From Geoanaerobacter sp964528055 (GTDB lineage: Bacteria; Desulfobacterota; Desulfuromonadia; Geobacterales; DSM-12255): a stretch of 64,000 nt of DNA. A program made the translations under genes and the position numbers. The stretch is taken from positions 78,287 through 142,286 of the forward strand of contig CAZGQM010000009.1 in assembly GCA_964528055.1 (NCBI GenBank). Direction: 5' to 3'. The notes below the pieces were generated by a model. That model had not been told where the DNA came from. It did no database searches and worked only from the letters and a program-made list of their open reading frames with translations. This document shows positions 1-7,742 of this stretch, piece by piece. Each line of letters opens with the position of its first letter. The stretch's first letter is position 1.

Positions 1-59
1 CACCGATTTTTAAAGCCTTCCACCAGAGTGGCATCCAACATTATACTTACTGATTTCAT
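1..59 (-). CDS. N-terminus of an unknown protein, cut by the window edge
   Basis: Only 19 codons are visible, reading MKSVSIMLDATLVEGFKNR before the window ends. The start is credible because a clean AGGAG ribosome site lies just upstream on the minus strand (about 64-74) and the sequence beyond it is AT-rich and promoter-like. There is too little protein to assign a family. It transcribes leftwards out of the window, away from the recombinase at 1307-1927, so it may be another gene of the same mobile island. Confidence 0.45.
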   Translation of the reverse strand, partial: MKSVSIMLDATLVEGFKNR

Positions 60-219
60 GATATTCTCCTTTAGATTAGTATAAGTGTCTTTAATTCGGT
101 CGTATATTTTGAATAAGAGGCGGTAAGGCAATAAGCACATCTAGCAACCTTGCCACTGATATTATCCTCTCAATGTTTTTACCCCGTTCTAAACTTAGGG
201 AGGTTTCCCTCCCAAGTAA

Positions 220-446
220 CTTTCGTGTTCCAATTATTCGGTATGCACAGAGCTGGAGGTGGAATCCAAGAATAATGTGGATATAGAAGAAATGCCCCCA
301 CGCTTTTATGGACGAAAGGAAATCTTACGAAAAGACAATTGATTGTAGGGAGAGGGAGAAATCCGCCCGATTTGGCAGATTTTGAGCTTACCGTTGATTG
401 CGATAAGCTTGAGGAGAATGCAATATCATTTGTTGGTAGAGGGTAA
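220..446 (+). pseudogene. possible frameshifted gene remnant
   Basis: Two adjacent plus-strand frames give protein-like, charged sequence. The first (220-342) contains the stretch EEMPPRFYGRKEILRKDN and ends at TGA. The second (348-446) contains NPPDLADFELTVDCDKLEEN and ends at TAA. They are joined by a frame change near 343-347, which looks like the decayed 3' end of a gene. A minus-strand frame over the same bases (179-451) is open but reads as low-complexity serine/proline sequence, so I prefer the plus-strand remnant. No family is recognised, and nothing else of note is visible between 60 and 220. Confidence 0.25.
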
Positions 447-491
447 GTCACTGTTTTTACGTCCTTGTTCCCGTCATTAAAAAACCGTCTG

Positions 492-508
492 TATACCGAT
501 TTGGTATA
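492..508. promoter_or_regulatory. 17-bp dyad, operator-like (copy 1)
   Basis: TATACC, five bases, GGTATA: a perfect 6-bp dyad. The same arms and spacing recur at 684-700. Two matched dyads in a gene-poor AT-rich stretch suggest binding sites for a dimeric repressor such as an Xre- or antitoxin-type protein. No such regulator is visible nearby, so the function is inference. Confidence 0.4.
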
Positions 509-683
509 ATTTCTGGTTTTTTTTAAACGGGGGACAAACTTACCCCCAGCTTTTAGCTAATATATTTTTTACTCTGGTTTCAAGACAGCTCCCAAAACGT
601 TTTTAGACTTTTTACGATTTTTGAAAATATAACCCATTTAACAACAGATGTCAAGTATAAATATCAATGATATCAGCATGTTG

Positions 684-700
684 TATACCAGTTAGGTATA
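684..700. promoter_or_regulatory. 17-bp dyad, operator-like (copy 2)
   Basis: Second copy of TATACC-N5-GGTATA, 192 bp from the first (492-508). The spacer differs (AGTTA against GATTT) while both arms are conserved, as expected for a protein-binding site rather than a recent duplication. It lies about 70 bp beyond the 3' end of the gene at 771-1274. The stretch 509-683 shows no gene. Confidence 0.4.
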
Positions 701-770
701 GTTACGTCATATCAAACAGTTGAGGAAACATGCACCGCAATATTCTTGTATTCTAGTAACTGCAATTATA

Positions 771-1274
771 TCAGTCATTTTCGGGGTCATACATTTCATT
801 ACCTATTCCTTCTGGCCCAGAATATAATCCAAAATTATTGTAATAATTAACATCAAACTCAAATAATGAATCAATATTGTCGTTACCAATCGCATTATTT
901 GATAGCTCATCATCTAATGAATCTATGTCATCATCAATTTCACTGCTGCCATTAATTATATTATCATTAACAAGTATGCTATCTGGTGTAGTACACAGTT
1001 CGTGATATTTGTCTATATCAGCGACTCTTATTCCGATATTGCCGTCTGAATTAGGATTGTATATCTTCCAAATGTATTTTAAACCATGAACGAAAAAAGA
1101 CCATCTCAATAGTCCAAGCGGCACACAAAAAAACAAAAAGCTTAATGTTGTAAATCCGCCCACGTTTTTCCACTTGTTATGGATGAACCACAGCAACCCA
1201 AGAATCCACCAATATATGTAAGGTATCCACCAAAGTGTAACTAGCACTCGATTCCGGCGAGGAATGATTCCCAT
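771..1274 (-). CDS. hypothetical membrane protein with acidic tail
   Basis: This 167-residue protein is of no recognised family. The N-terminal third is tryptophan-rich and holds two likely membrane helices (about residues 8-32 and 41-62). The C-terminal half is soluble and strongly acidic, dominated by Asp, Glu and Asn, with runs such as EIDDDIDSLDDEL. A G-rich ribosome site lies upstream of the ATG. It follows the recombinase at 1307-1927 on the same strand after 32 bp, so the two are probably co-transcribed. Base composition is very AT-rich, like the rest of the left end of the island. Confidence 0.6.
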   Translation of the reverse strand: MGIIPRRNRVLVTLWWIPYIYWWILGLLWFIHNKWKNVGGFTTLSFLFFCVPLGLLRWSFFVHGLKYIWKIYNPNSDGNIGIRVADIDKYHELCTTPDSILVNDNIINGSSEIDDDIDSLDDELSNNAIGNDNIDSLFEFDVNYYNNFGLYSGPEGIGNEMYDPEND

Positions 1275-1306
1275 GTACTTCCCCCCTCACGGCTTTTATC
1301 GTTATT

Positions 1307-1927
1307 TTAATTGGTTGTACTAGCTGCTATTCCCCGTGAGGTAACATAACTCACAAGAGCAGTTCTGCTGCAGCCCATCATTCTCGCAATAGCTGATTTA
1401 GAAACGCGGTGCTTAAGCAATTCGGTGATTGCATCTTTATTGCCGTCGAGTCGGCTTTTCTGCAATGTGCCTTTAGGCTTCCCAAGACGCACCCCTTGAC
1501 TTCTTTTTGCAGCTAGTGCCTGTTTTGTTCGCATTGAAAGTAAATCTCTCTCCAATTCCGAAAATAACGAGAACATTGCGATAATGACTTTTGACTGCAT
1601 GTCCATTTTTTGAGTAATTCTGACTCCTTGTTTAATTGCTACAAAGTTAATCCCTCTGCCGACAAGCCCATTTACCAATTCAATTACTTCAGCAGTTGAG
1701 CGGCCCAAGCGTGAAAGCTCAGATACAATCAAAGTATCCCCAGAAGTAAGCCGGGACAACAATTCTTCAATTCGCCTTTCTTTTTGGCTCCGCCTACTCG
1801 ACACCTCGGCTTCAATGTAATCGTCTATCGTTATTGCATTCTTCCTTGAATACTCAAGCGTTTCCAATTTCTGGTTTGCCACATCCTGCTGCAGAGTACT
1901 TACTCTAATATAAGCTAAAACCGCCAT
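1307..1927 (-). CDS. small serine recombinase (resolvase/invertase family)
   Basis: The 206 residues match the length of Tn3-type resolvases and DNA invertases. The catalytic N-terminal domain (1 to about 140) opens with AYIRVST, where Ser10 is the expected nucleophile, and contains the conserved SELSRLGRS segment and the ERDLLSMRTKQAL region leading to the long E helix. A C-terminal helix-turn-helix (about 172-198, with SKSAIARMMGCSRTAL) would bind the crossover site. It probably resolves or inverts a DNA segment of the island. No flanking inverted crossover repeats were found by eye, so its target is unknown. Confidence 0.9.
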   Translation of the reverse strand: MAVLAYIRVSTLQQDVANQKLETLEYSRKNAITIDDYIEAEVSSRRSQKERRIEELLSRLTSGDTLIVSELSRLGRSTAEVIELVNGLVGRGINFVAIKQGVRITQKMDMQSKVIIAMFSLFSELERDLLSMRTKQALAAKRSQGVRLGKPKGTLQKSRLDGNKDAITELLKHRVSKSAIARMMGCSRTALVSYVTSRGIAASTTN

Positions 1928-2126
1928 GTGCCCCCCCTGTCTACAATAACCACATTGTTGATTAATTGTGACGAAAATCTGTTAAGCAATAATACTGTAT
2001 TACATAGCTACTTATTAACTGTCATAACGTTCGTTATTATAGTTAAATATTGGAGTATAATAGCATAAAATAGTCATATTGTAAATAACTAATGATTTAG
2101 TACATATTTTATAGTATGATATCATT

Positions 2127-2414
2127 ATGAACACTCATTTAATTAACTGTAATCATATAAGCGGAGTATTAATTAACTTGCCTATTCTAATCGGTCAAGA
2201 CCTTCTTGAGCACTTAGATGACAACAAGCGGTTCCATTATGGGATATGTGCCTCTAAAACTCTCTATAATGTCATTAAAAATGAGAACCGAATTTCGTGC
2301 GAGTTACTGATTGACGGAATGCTCTCCATAGTGGCACTAAGACCTGTGAGGTCAGGATGGGCAATAATTCTCGATAGAGTTGGAGATTGTGTTGAGTATC
2401 GGCAATACGATTAG
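2127..2414 (+). CDS. hypothetical protein
   Basis: This 95-residue soluble protein is unrecognised. It is transcribed divergently from the recombinase at 1307-1927 across a 199-bp AT-rich intergenic region that must hold both promoters. The composition is mixed, with no membrane segment and no obvious metal site, although five cysteines are spread along the chain. The balanced amino-acid usage argues for a real gene, but the ribosome site is weak. Confidence 0.5.
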   Translation: MNTHLINCNHISGVLINLPILIGQDLLEHLDDNKRFHYGICASKTLYNVIKNENRISCELLIDGMLSIVALRPVRSGWAIILDRVGDCVEYRQYD

Positions 2415-2531
2415 TACCGTTGGGCACTATCTTATAGTAGTAACTGTGATGATATTGATATTGGTATCATTTTTTGTTGTTCTTCGCTGGTCTTGTTCTT
2501 ACTGTTGGTTTAACAGTATCGATATTAAAGC

Positions 2532-2792
2532 ATGGTCGGAGAAACAGACGTGAATAACAGAGCCAGATTAAATGCGACCATTGCAAATTTGCAGCGGTCA
2601 ATGATACTGCGAAATCAATATCGATATCTACTGCAGTTGTTTGTCGGATGGCTGACTGCAGGCGGTTGGCTTCAATTTGTTATGCAGCGCGAAATAGCCC
2701 TAGGCGGAGCTGTTTTGTCACTTGCTGTGCCATATTGGATTTGGCTCAAAAGCGTCATAACAATACAGAAAATCAGAGGTGAGATGCCATGA
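2532..2792 (+). CDS. small two-helix membrane protein
   Basis: This 86-residue protein has a basic, polar N-terminus (about 1-28) followed by two predicted membrane helices (about 31-50 and 55-73) and a short basic tail. No family is recognised. Its stop overlaps the start of the acidic protein at 2789-2974 by 4 bp (ATGA), so the two are translationally coupled and probably act together. The pairing of a basic membrane protein with a very acidic soluble partner is the notable feature. Confidence 0.55.
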   Translation: MVGETDVNNRARLNATIANLQRSMILRNQYRYLLQLFVGWLTAGGWLQFVMQREIALGGAVLSLAVPYWIWLKSVITIQKIRGEMP

Positions 2793-2974
2793 ACAAAAAA
2801 CAAGAAATTCCTGCAGATGAGAGACAAGAGGCTGATGACGTCCTTGACATGATAGAGGACATTCTTGCACAAGAAAAAATTAGTGATTCGTATGATGACG
2901 ACACTGATTACGAAGAGAACGACTACTGGTATCAAGAAAACATCATGCAAATATTCGATGACGATGATTGCTAA
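2789..2974 (+). CDS. small acidic protein coupled to the upstream membrane protein
   Basis: This 61-residue protein is extremely acidic, especially from residue 33 onward, with segments such as SYDDDTDYEENDYW and the ending DDDDC. It has no membrane segment and no known family. The 4-bp ATGA overlap with the gene at 2532-2792 indicates coupled expression. Such acidity can reflect DNA mimicry or binding to a basic partner, but that is speculation. A C-terminal cysteine is the last residue. Confidence 0.5.
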   Translation: MNKKQEIPADERQEADDVLDMIEDILAQEKISDSYDDDTDYEENDYWYQENIMQIFDDDDC

Positions 2975-3220
2975 TTTGCATTGGCTCACGTTTACCCAAT
3001 TACCCGATAGTATCAAGCTGTAATTGCTCAATCGCAGGTATTTACGAAGACATTCTCTTGCTCAAAAACACTGAAGATAAAGATGTTATTAAATCTTGCT
3101 CGCAGAAATTGATTTTTGCGGGGAGTAATTGCTCAGAGATATGACAAATCGGCATTATTGGGATATTAATCGCCCTCTTCTGATAAGCTTTCTTTATACC
3201 GAAACTTTCTGCCTAGAAAC

Positions 3221-3249
3221 TTGACACACCCCGCTCATTTCGCTATCGT
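3221..3249 (+). promoter_or_regulatory. sigma70-type promoter for the restriction-modification operon
   Basis: A perfect -35 box TTGACA (3221-3226), a 17-bp spacer, and the -10-like TATCGT (3244-3249) sit 60 bp upstream of the preferred hsdR start. The TTG that could serve as an earlier hsdR start is the first half of this -35 box, which argues against translation beginning there. The rest of 2975-3220 shows no gene. Confidence 0.5.
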
Positions 3250-3310
3250 AGCACGATTAAAACCCGCTAAAATTACTCTCGTAAATTCCCGCTTTTGCAC
3301 ACGAGCGCAG

Positions 3311-5653
3311 ATGAAAAAGTCACTGACAGAGCGCGACATCTGCACCCAGTACATAACCCCGGCCATCGTAGAGGCTGGCTGGGATTTGCATCGCCAAATC
3401 CGGGAAGAAGTTACGTTCACTGCAGGACGAATCATTGTCCGTGGCAAGCTCCACACGCGGGGCAAGACGAAGCGTGCAGACTACATCCTCTATCACAAGC
3501 CCAATCTCCCCATCGCTATCATCGAAGCAAAGGACAACAACCGCAGCATGAGTGACGGAATGCAGCAGGCGCTTGGCTATGCCGGAGTTTTGGACATTCC
3601 TTTTGTGTTCAGCTCCAACGGTGATGGCTTTATGGAACATGACCGTACCGTCACTGAAGGGGTCAAGGAGCGAGAGGTGTCCCTATCCTCATTTCCTTCG
3701 CCGGATGACCTTTGGCGGCGCTATCTTGCTTGGAAAGGAATCCCTGCTGCGCAGGAACAGTTCGTCACCCAGGACTACTACGTCGAGCCAGGTTGGAAGT
3801 CTCCCCGCTACTACCAACTTAATGCTATCAATAAGACCATTGAGGCCATCGCCCGTGGACAGAACCGCATACTGCTGGTCATGGCCACCGGTACCGGCAA
3901 GACATTCACAGCCTTCCAGATAATCTGGCGACTCTGGAAGTCCCGCCAAAAGAAACGCATCCTCTACCTTGCCGACCGCAACATCCTTATCGACCAGACC
4001 ATGGCCAATGACTTCAAGCCGTTCGGTGCGGTCATGACAAAGATTAAGAACCGCAAGGTCGACAAATCATTTGAAATATATATGGCACTCTATCAGGGCA
4101 TTACGGGTAATGAGGAATTCAAGAACATTTACCGGGAGTTCTCCCCCGAATTTTTCGACCTCATCGTGGTGGACGAATGTCATCGCGGTAGCGCTGCCGA
4201 GGATTCCGCCTGGCGGGAGATTTTGGATTACTTCTCCAATGCCACCCAGATAGGTATGACCGCCACGCCGAAGGAAACGAAATATATTTCCAACATCCAC
4301 TATTTCGGCGACCCGATTTACAGCTATTCCCTGAAGCAGGGGATTGAAGACGGCTTTCTCGCCCCCTACAAGGTTGTGCGTATAGATATCGACAAGGATG
4401 CCGGATGGAGGCCAACGGCTGGCAAACTCGACGAACAGGGGAATGAAATTCCTGACCGCATTTACAACCAGAAGGATTACGACCGGGAACTGGTATTGCG
4501 GAAGCGTACTGAACTTGTGGCAAAAAAGGTCTCAGATTTTTTAAAAAAGACCAATCGCTTCGATAAAACTATCGTCTTCTGTGAAGATATCGACCATGCC
4601 GAGCGGATGAGAGTTGCATTGGTCAACGAGAATGCCGACCTTGTTGCCAAGAACAGCAAGTACATCATGCGGATTACCGGCGACAACGAAGAAGGAAAGT
4701 TGGAACTGGATAACTTCATTCACCCAGAAAGCATCTATCCGGTTATTGCAACCACCTCAAAACTTATGACAACAGGAGTCGATGCCCAGACCTGCAAACT
4801 TATCGTGCTCGACAAGTCGGTCAACTCCATGATTGAGTTCAAACAGATTATTGGGCGCGGCACCCGCATCAACGAGGACTTCGATAAGTTCTGGTTCACC
4901 ATCATGGACTTCCGCAGAGCAACCGAGCTGTTTGCCGACCCGGCCTTTGACGGCGAACCGGTGCAGATTTACGAGCCGCAGCCAGGAGAAGACCCCGTGC
5001 CGCCTGATGAGCCGATTGACGGACCTGGAGACAACCCGGTCGAGAAGCCTATCATCGATATTGAACCGCCGGAACCGCTTGATGAACCGGGCAGGCGCAT
5101 CAAATATTTCGTCAATGACGTGCCGGTGTTCGTGGTCAACGAACGGGTTCAGTATTATGGCCCGGATGGCAAACTTATAACCGAATCACTCAAGGACTAT
5201 ACGAAAAAGAGCATCCTGAAGGAGTTCTCTTCTCTCGACGATTTCCTTCGTACCTGGAAAGGTGCAGAGAAGAAACAGGCCATTATCGACGAACTGCAGG
5301 ACATGGGAATATTCTTTGATGCCCTGGCTGAAGAGGTTGGCAAAGACCTGGACCCGTTTGACCTTATCTGCCATATCGCCTTCGGACAGAGACCGCTGAC
5401 CCGCAGAGAGCGTGCAGACAATGTTCGCAATCGGGATTATTTTACGAAGTATGGTGATAATGCCCGTGCCGTTCTTGATGCCATGTTGGATAAGTACGCT
5501 GATGAAGGGATTCAGAATGTTGAACGGATTGATGTTCTGAAGGTCACACCATTTGATAGATTCGGCTCACCAATTGAAATAGTTAGGTCTTTTGGGGGAA
5601 AAGAGCAGTATTCAGGAGCTGTCAGAGAACTTGAGGAGGCTTTATATGCCTAG
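3311..5653 (+). CDS. hsdR: type I restriction endonuclease, R subunit
   Basis: HsdR is the ATP-driven translocase and nuclease subunit of a type I restriction enzyme. An N-terminal PD-(D/E)xK nuclease is visible as DYILYHKPNLPIAIIEAKDNN-like sequence (about residues 55-77). The SF2 helicase motifs follow in order: Walker A ATGTGKT (about 191), DECH (about 286), TATPKE, and QIIGRGTR (about 511). The C-terminus is the EcoEI-type R domain. I chose ATG 3311, giving 780 residues, because the family starts at this point; a TTG at 3221 would add 30 unconserved residues over a promoter. It heads an operon with the M and S genes. Confidence 0.93.
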   Translation: MKKSLTERDICTQYITPAIVEAGWDLHRQIREEVTFTAGRIIVRGKLHTRGKTKRADYILYHKPNLPIAIIEAKDNNRSMSDGMQQALGYAGVLDIPFVFSSNGDGFMEHDRTVTEGVKEREVSLSSFPSPDDLWRRYLAWKGIPAAQEQFVTQDYYVEPGWKSPRYYQLNAINKTIEAIARGQNRILLVMATGTGKTFTAFQIIWRLWKSRQKKRILYLADRNILIDQTMANDFKPFGAVMTKIKNRKVDKSFEIYMALYQGITGNEEFKNIYREFSPEFFDLIVVDECHRGSAAEDSAWREILDYFSNATQIGMTATPKETKYISNIHYFGDPIYSYSLKQGIEDGFLAPYKVVRIDIDKDAGWRPTAGKLDEQGNEIPDRIYNQKDYDRELVLRKRTELVAKKVSDFLKKTNRFDKTIVFCEDIDHAERMRVALVNENADLVAKNSKYIMRITGDNEEGKLELDNFIHPESIYPVIATTSKLMTTGVDAQTCKLIVLDKSVNSMIEFKQIIGRGTRINEDFDKFWFTIMDFRRATELFADPAFDGEPVQIYEPQPGEDPVPPDEPIDGPGDNPVEKPIIDIEPPEPLDEPGRRIKYFVNDVPVFVVNERVQYYGPDGKLITESLKDYTKKSILKEFSSLDDFLRTWKGAEKKQAIIDELQDMGIFFDALAEEVGKDLDPFDLICHIAFGQRPLTRRERADNVRNRDYFTKYGDNARAVLDAMLDKYADEGIQNVERIDVLKVTPFDRFGSPIEIVRSFGGKEQYSGAVRELEEALYA

Positions 5654-5669
5654 CGGAAACAGGTGATTA

Positions 5670-6254
5670 ATGATTGAATCTACTCAAGGTAAAATACACT
5701 GGAACTATTTTCTCGCACTGGAGAAAGATTTAGAGGTTATTTCGAGATATATAGAATTTTCTGAGCCGAATTTTTCTGTCTTTTCTATTGAATTGGCAAG
5801 ACTTCTTTTTGCTTCAGCCTCAGAGGTAGATGTGATTGCAAAAAGCCTTTGTGAAATAGTTGCCCCGGATATACGCAGAAAGAACATAGATGATTATAAG
5901 GAAATATTAACAGCCAAATTTACTAATATTACTAAAGAAAAAGTATTTATCCCGAGGTACGGATTATCTTTTGCGCCATGGAATAATTGGTCTAGTGAAC
6001 TTAACCCATATTGGTGGCGAAGCTACAATAATGTGAAGCACGAGCGTGACAAATATTTTAACGAAGCAACTCTTCAGCATTCACTCAATGCCCTTGGTGC
6101 ATTGTTGATATTAACAATATATTTTTACAGTTATGAACTTTCAGAATCTAAAGAATCTCCTCTTGATTTAAAAGAAACAAATCGACTGCTTCACCCGCAA
6201 TCAAGCCTATTAGAGCTTGATTCAGATTACTACGTCCAATTCTGGGCAAGTTAA
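5670..6254 (+). CDS. HEPN-like protein inside the restriction operon
   Basis: This 194-residue protein is mostly alpha-helical by composition. Residues 115-130 read WWRSYNNVKHERDKYF, which contains an R-x6-H arrangement (Arg117, His124) typical of HEPN domains. These are all-helical folds often found as RNases or nucleic-acid-binding modules in defence loci. A hydrophobic helix follows (about 140-155). The gene sits 16 bp after hsdR and 36 bp before hsdM, in the same direction, and is more AT-rich than hsdR. The family call rests on the motif and context only. It could be an accessory toxin guarding the restriction system, which is inference. Confidence 0.6.
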   Translation: MIESTQGKIHWNYFLALEKDLEVISRYIEFSEPNFSVFSIELARLLFASASEVDVIAKSLCEIVAPDIRRKNIDDYKEILTAKFTNITKEKVFIPRYGLSFAPWNNWSSELNPYWWRSYNNVKHERDKYFNEATLQHSLNALGALLILTIYFYSYELSESKESPLDLKETNRLLHPQSSLLELDSDYYVQFWAS

Positions 6255-6290
6255 TTTCAGAAATATCGATTTATTTGATTAAGGAGCCTC

Positions 6291-7742
6291 ATGTCCATCT
6301 CCACCACCATCAAATCCATTCAAGACATCATGCGCCAGGATACCGGCGTTGACGGCGATGCCCAGCGCATCTCCCAGCTTGTTTGGATGCTGTTCCTCAA
6401 GATATTCGATGATAAAGAACAGGAATACGAGCTACTTGATGACAATTACACCTCACCGGTTCCAGCACGGCTTCGTTGGCGCTCATGGGCATCAGACCCA
6501 GAAGGGATGACCGGCGATGAGCTGCTAGAGTTCATAAACAACGACCTGTTTAAGACACTCAAAGACCTCCCCTTCAATCCTGATGACGACCCTCGCGGCT
6601 TTATCGTCAAGGAGGTCTTTGAAGATGCGTACAATTACATGAAGTCAGGCACTCTTATCCGTCAGGTGCTCAACAAGTTAAATGCCGTAGATTTCAACAT
6701 CTCTTCTGAGCGGCATTTGTTTGGTGATATCTACGAGCAGATACTTAAAGACCTTCAAAGCGCCGGGAATGCCGGGGAGTATTACACCCCACGTGCAGTT
6801 ACACAGTTCATGGTAGACATGGTCAACCCTCGCCTTGGGGAGAAGATGCTTGACCCAGCTTGCGGCACTGGCGGCTTCTTGGTCTGCTCCATCGAGCATA
6901 TCCGCAAGAATGAAGTCAAGAACGTCGATGACAACACCATTTTGTAGGGAACAATTTTCGGCGTCGAAAAAAAACCAATGCCGCATCTTCTCTGCGTCAC
7001 CAATATGCTGTTACATGGAATAGAAGTTCCGTCCACCATCCGTCGGGACAACACCCTTGCTCGACCATTACGTGACTACACTCCTAAAGACCGGGTAGAT
7101 GTCATTATTACTAATCCGCCATTCGGGGGCATTGAGGAAGATGGAATCCAGACAAACTTTCCTGCATCTTTCCGCACGAAGGAGACCGCTGACCTTTTCC
7201 TGATACTCATCATGACCCTTCTGAAGCCGAACGGTCGTGGCGCTATCGTCCTGCCAGACGGCACACTCTTTGGGGAAGGTGTCAAGACACGCATTAAGGA
7301 AAAGTTGTTGGAAGAGTGCAACCTTCATACGATTGTCCGTCTACCGAACGGCGTATTCAGCCCCTATACAGGCATCAAGACAAATCTACTGTTCTTCACC
7401 AAAGGGGAGCCGACCAAAGAGGTCTGGTACTACGAGCACCCCTATCCAGCAGGTTACAAGTCTTACTCCAAGACCAAGCCAATTCGTATCGAAGAGTTCG
7501 CCCCGGAAAAGTCATGGTGGGATAACAGGGAAGAGAGTGAACTGGCTTGGCGGGTGCCGATTGATGATATAAAGGCCAATAACTATAACTTGGATATCAA
7601 GAACCCGAACAAGGTCGATGAAGACCATGGCGACCCGCTGGAGCTGCTGGCCAAGTATCAAAAACTCATGGCGGAAGTGTCTGAAACGCGAGACGCCTTG
7701 AAGCAGGAGCTGATGGCAGCGCTTGACCGGGGGCAGGCATGA
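6291..7742 (+). pseudogene. hsdM: type I DNA methyltransferase, M subunit, interrupted by an in-frame amber codon
   Basis: HsdM methylates adenine at the site chosen by HsdS and is also needed for restriction. The frame would encode 483 residues. An N-terminal helical domain (about 1-135) precedes the N6-methyltransferase domain, which has the AdoMet motif DPACGTGGF (188-196) and the catalytic NPPF (275-278). Codon 219 is TAG (6945-6947), after which the same frame continues with conserved sequence GTIFGVEKKPMPHLL. The position would fit a CAG glutamine codon changed by one C-to-T transition. The break falls between the cofactor and catalytic motifs, so neither half alone should be active. 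A sequencing error or amber suppression could restore it. Confidence 0.9.

Noticed and set aside
179..451. 90-residue minus-strand open frame
   Set aside because: Low-complexity serine/proline sequence with no ribosome site; the plus strand reads as more protein-like.
3221..3310. Earlier TTG start for hsdR adding 30 residues
   Set aside because: The TTG is the first half of a perfect TTGACA with a correctly spaced -10-like box, and the added residues do not resemble the family, which begins at the ATG at 3311.
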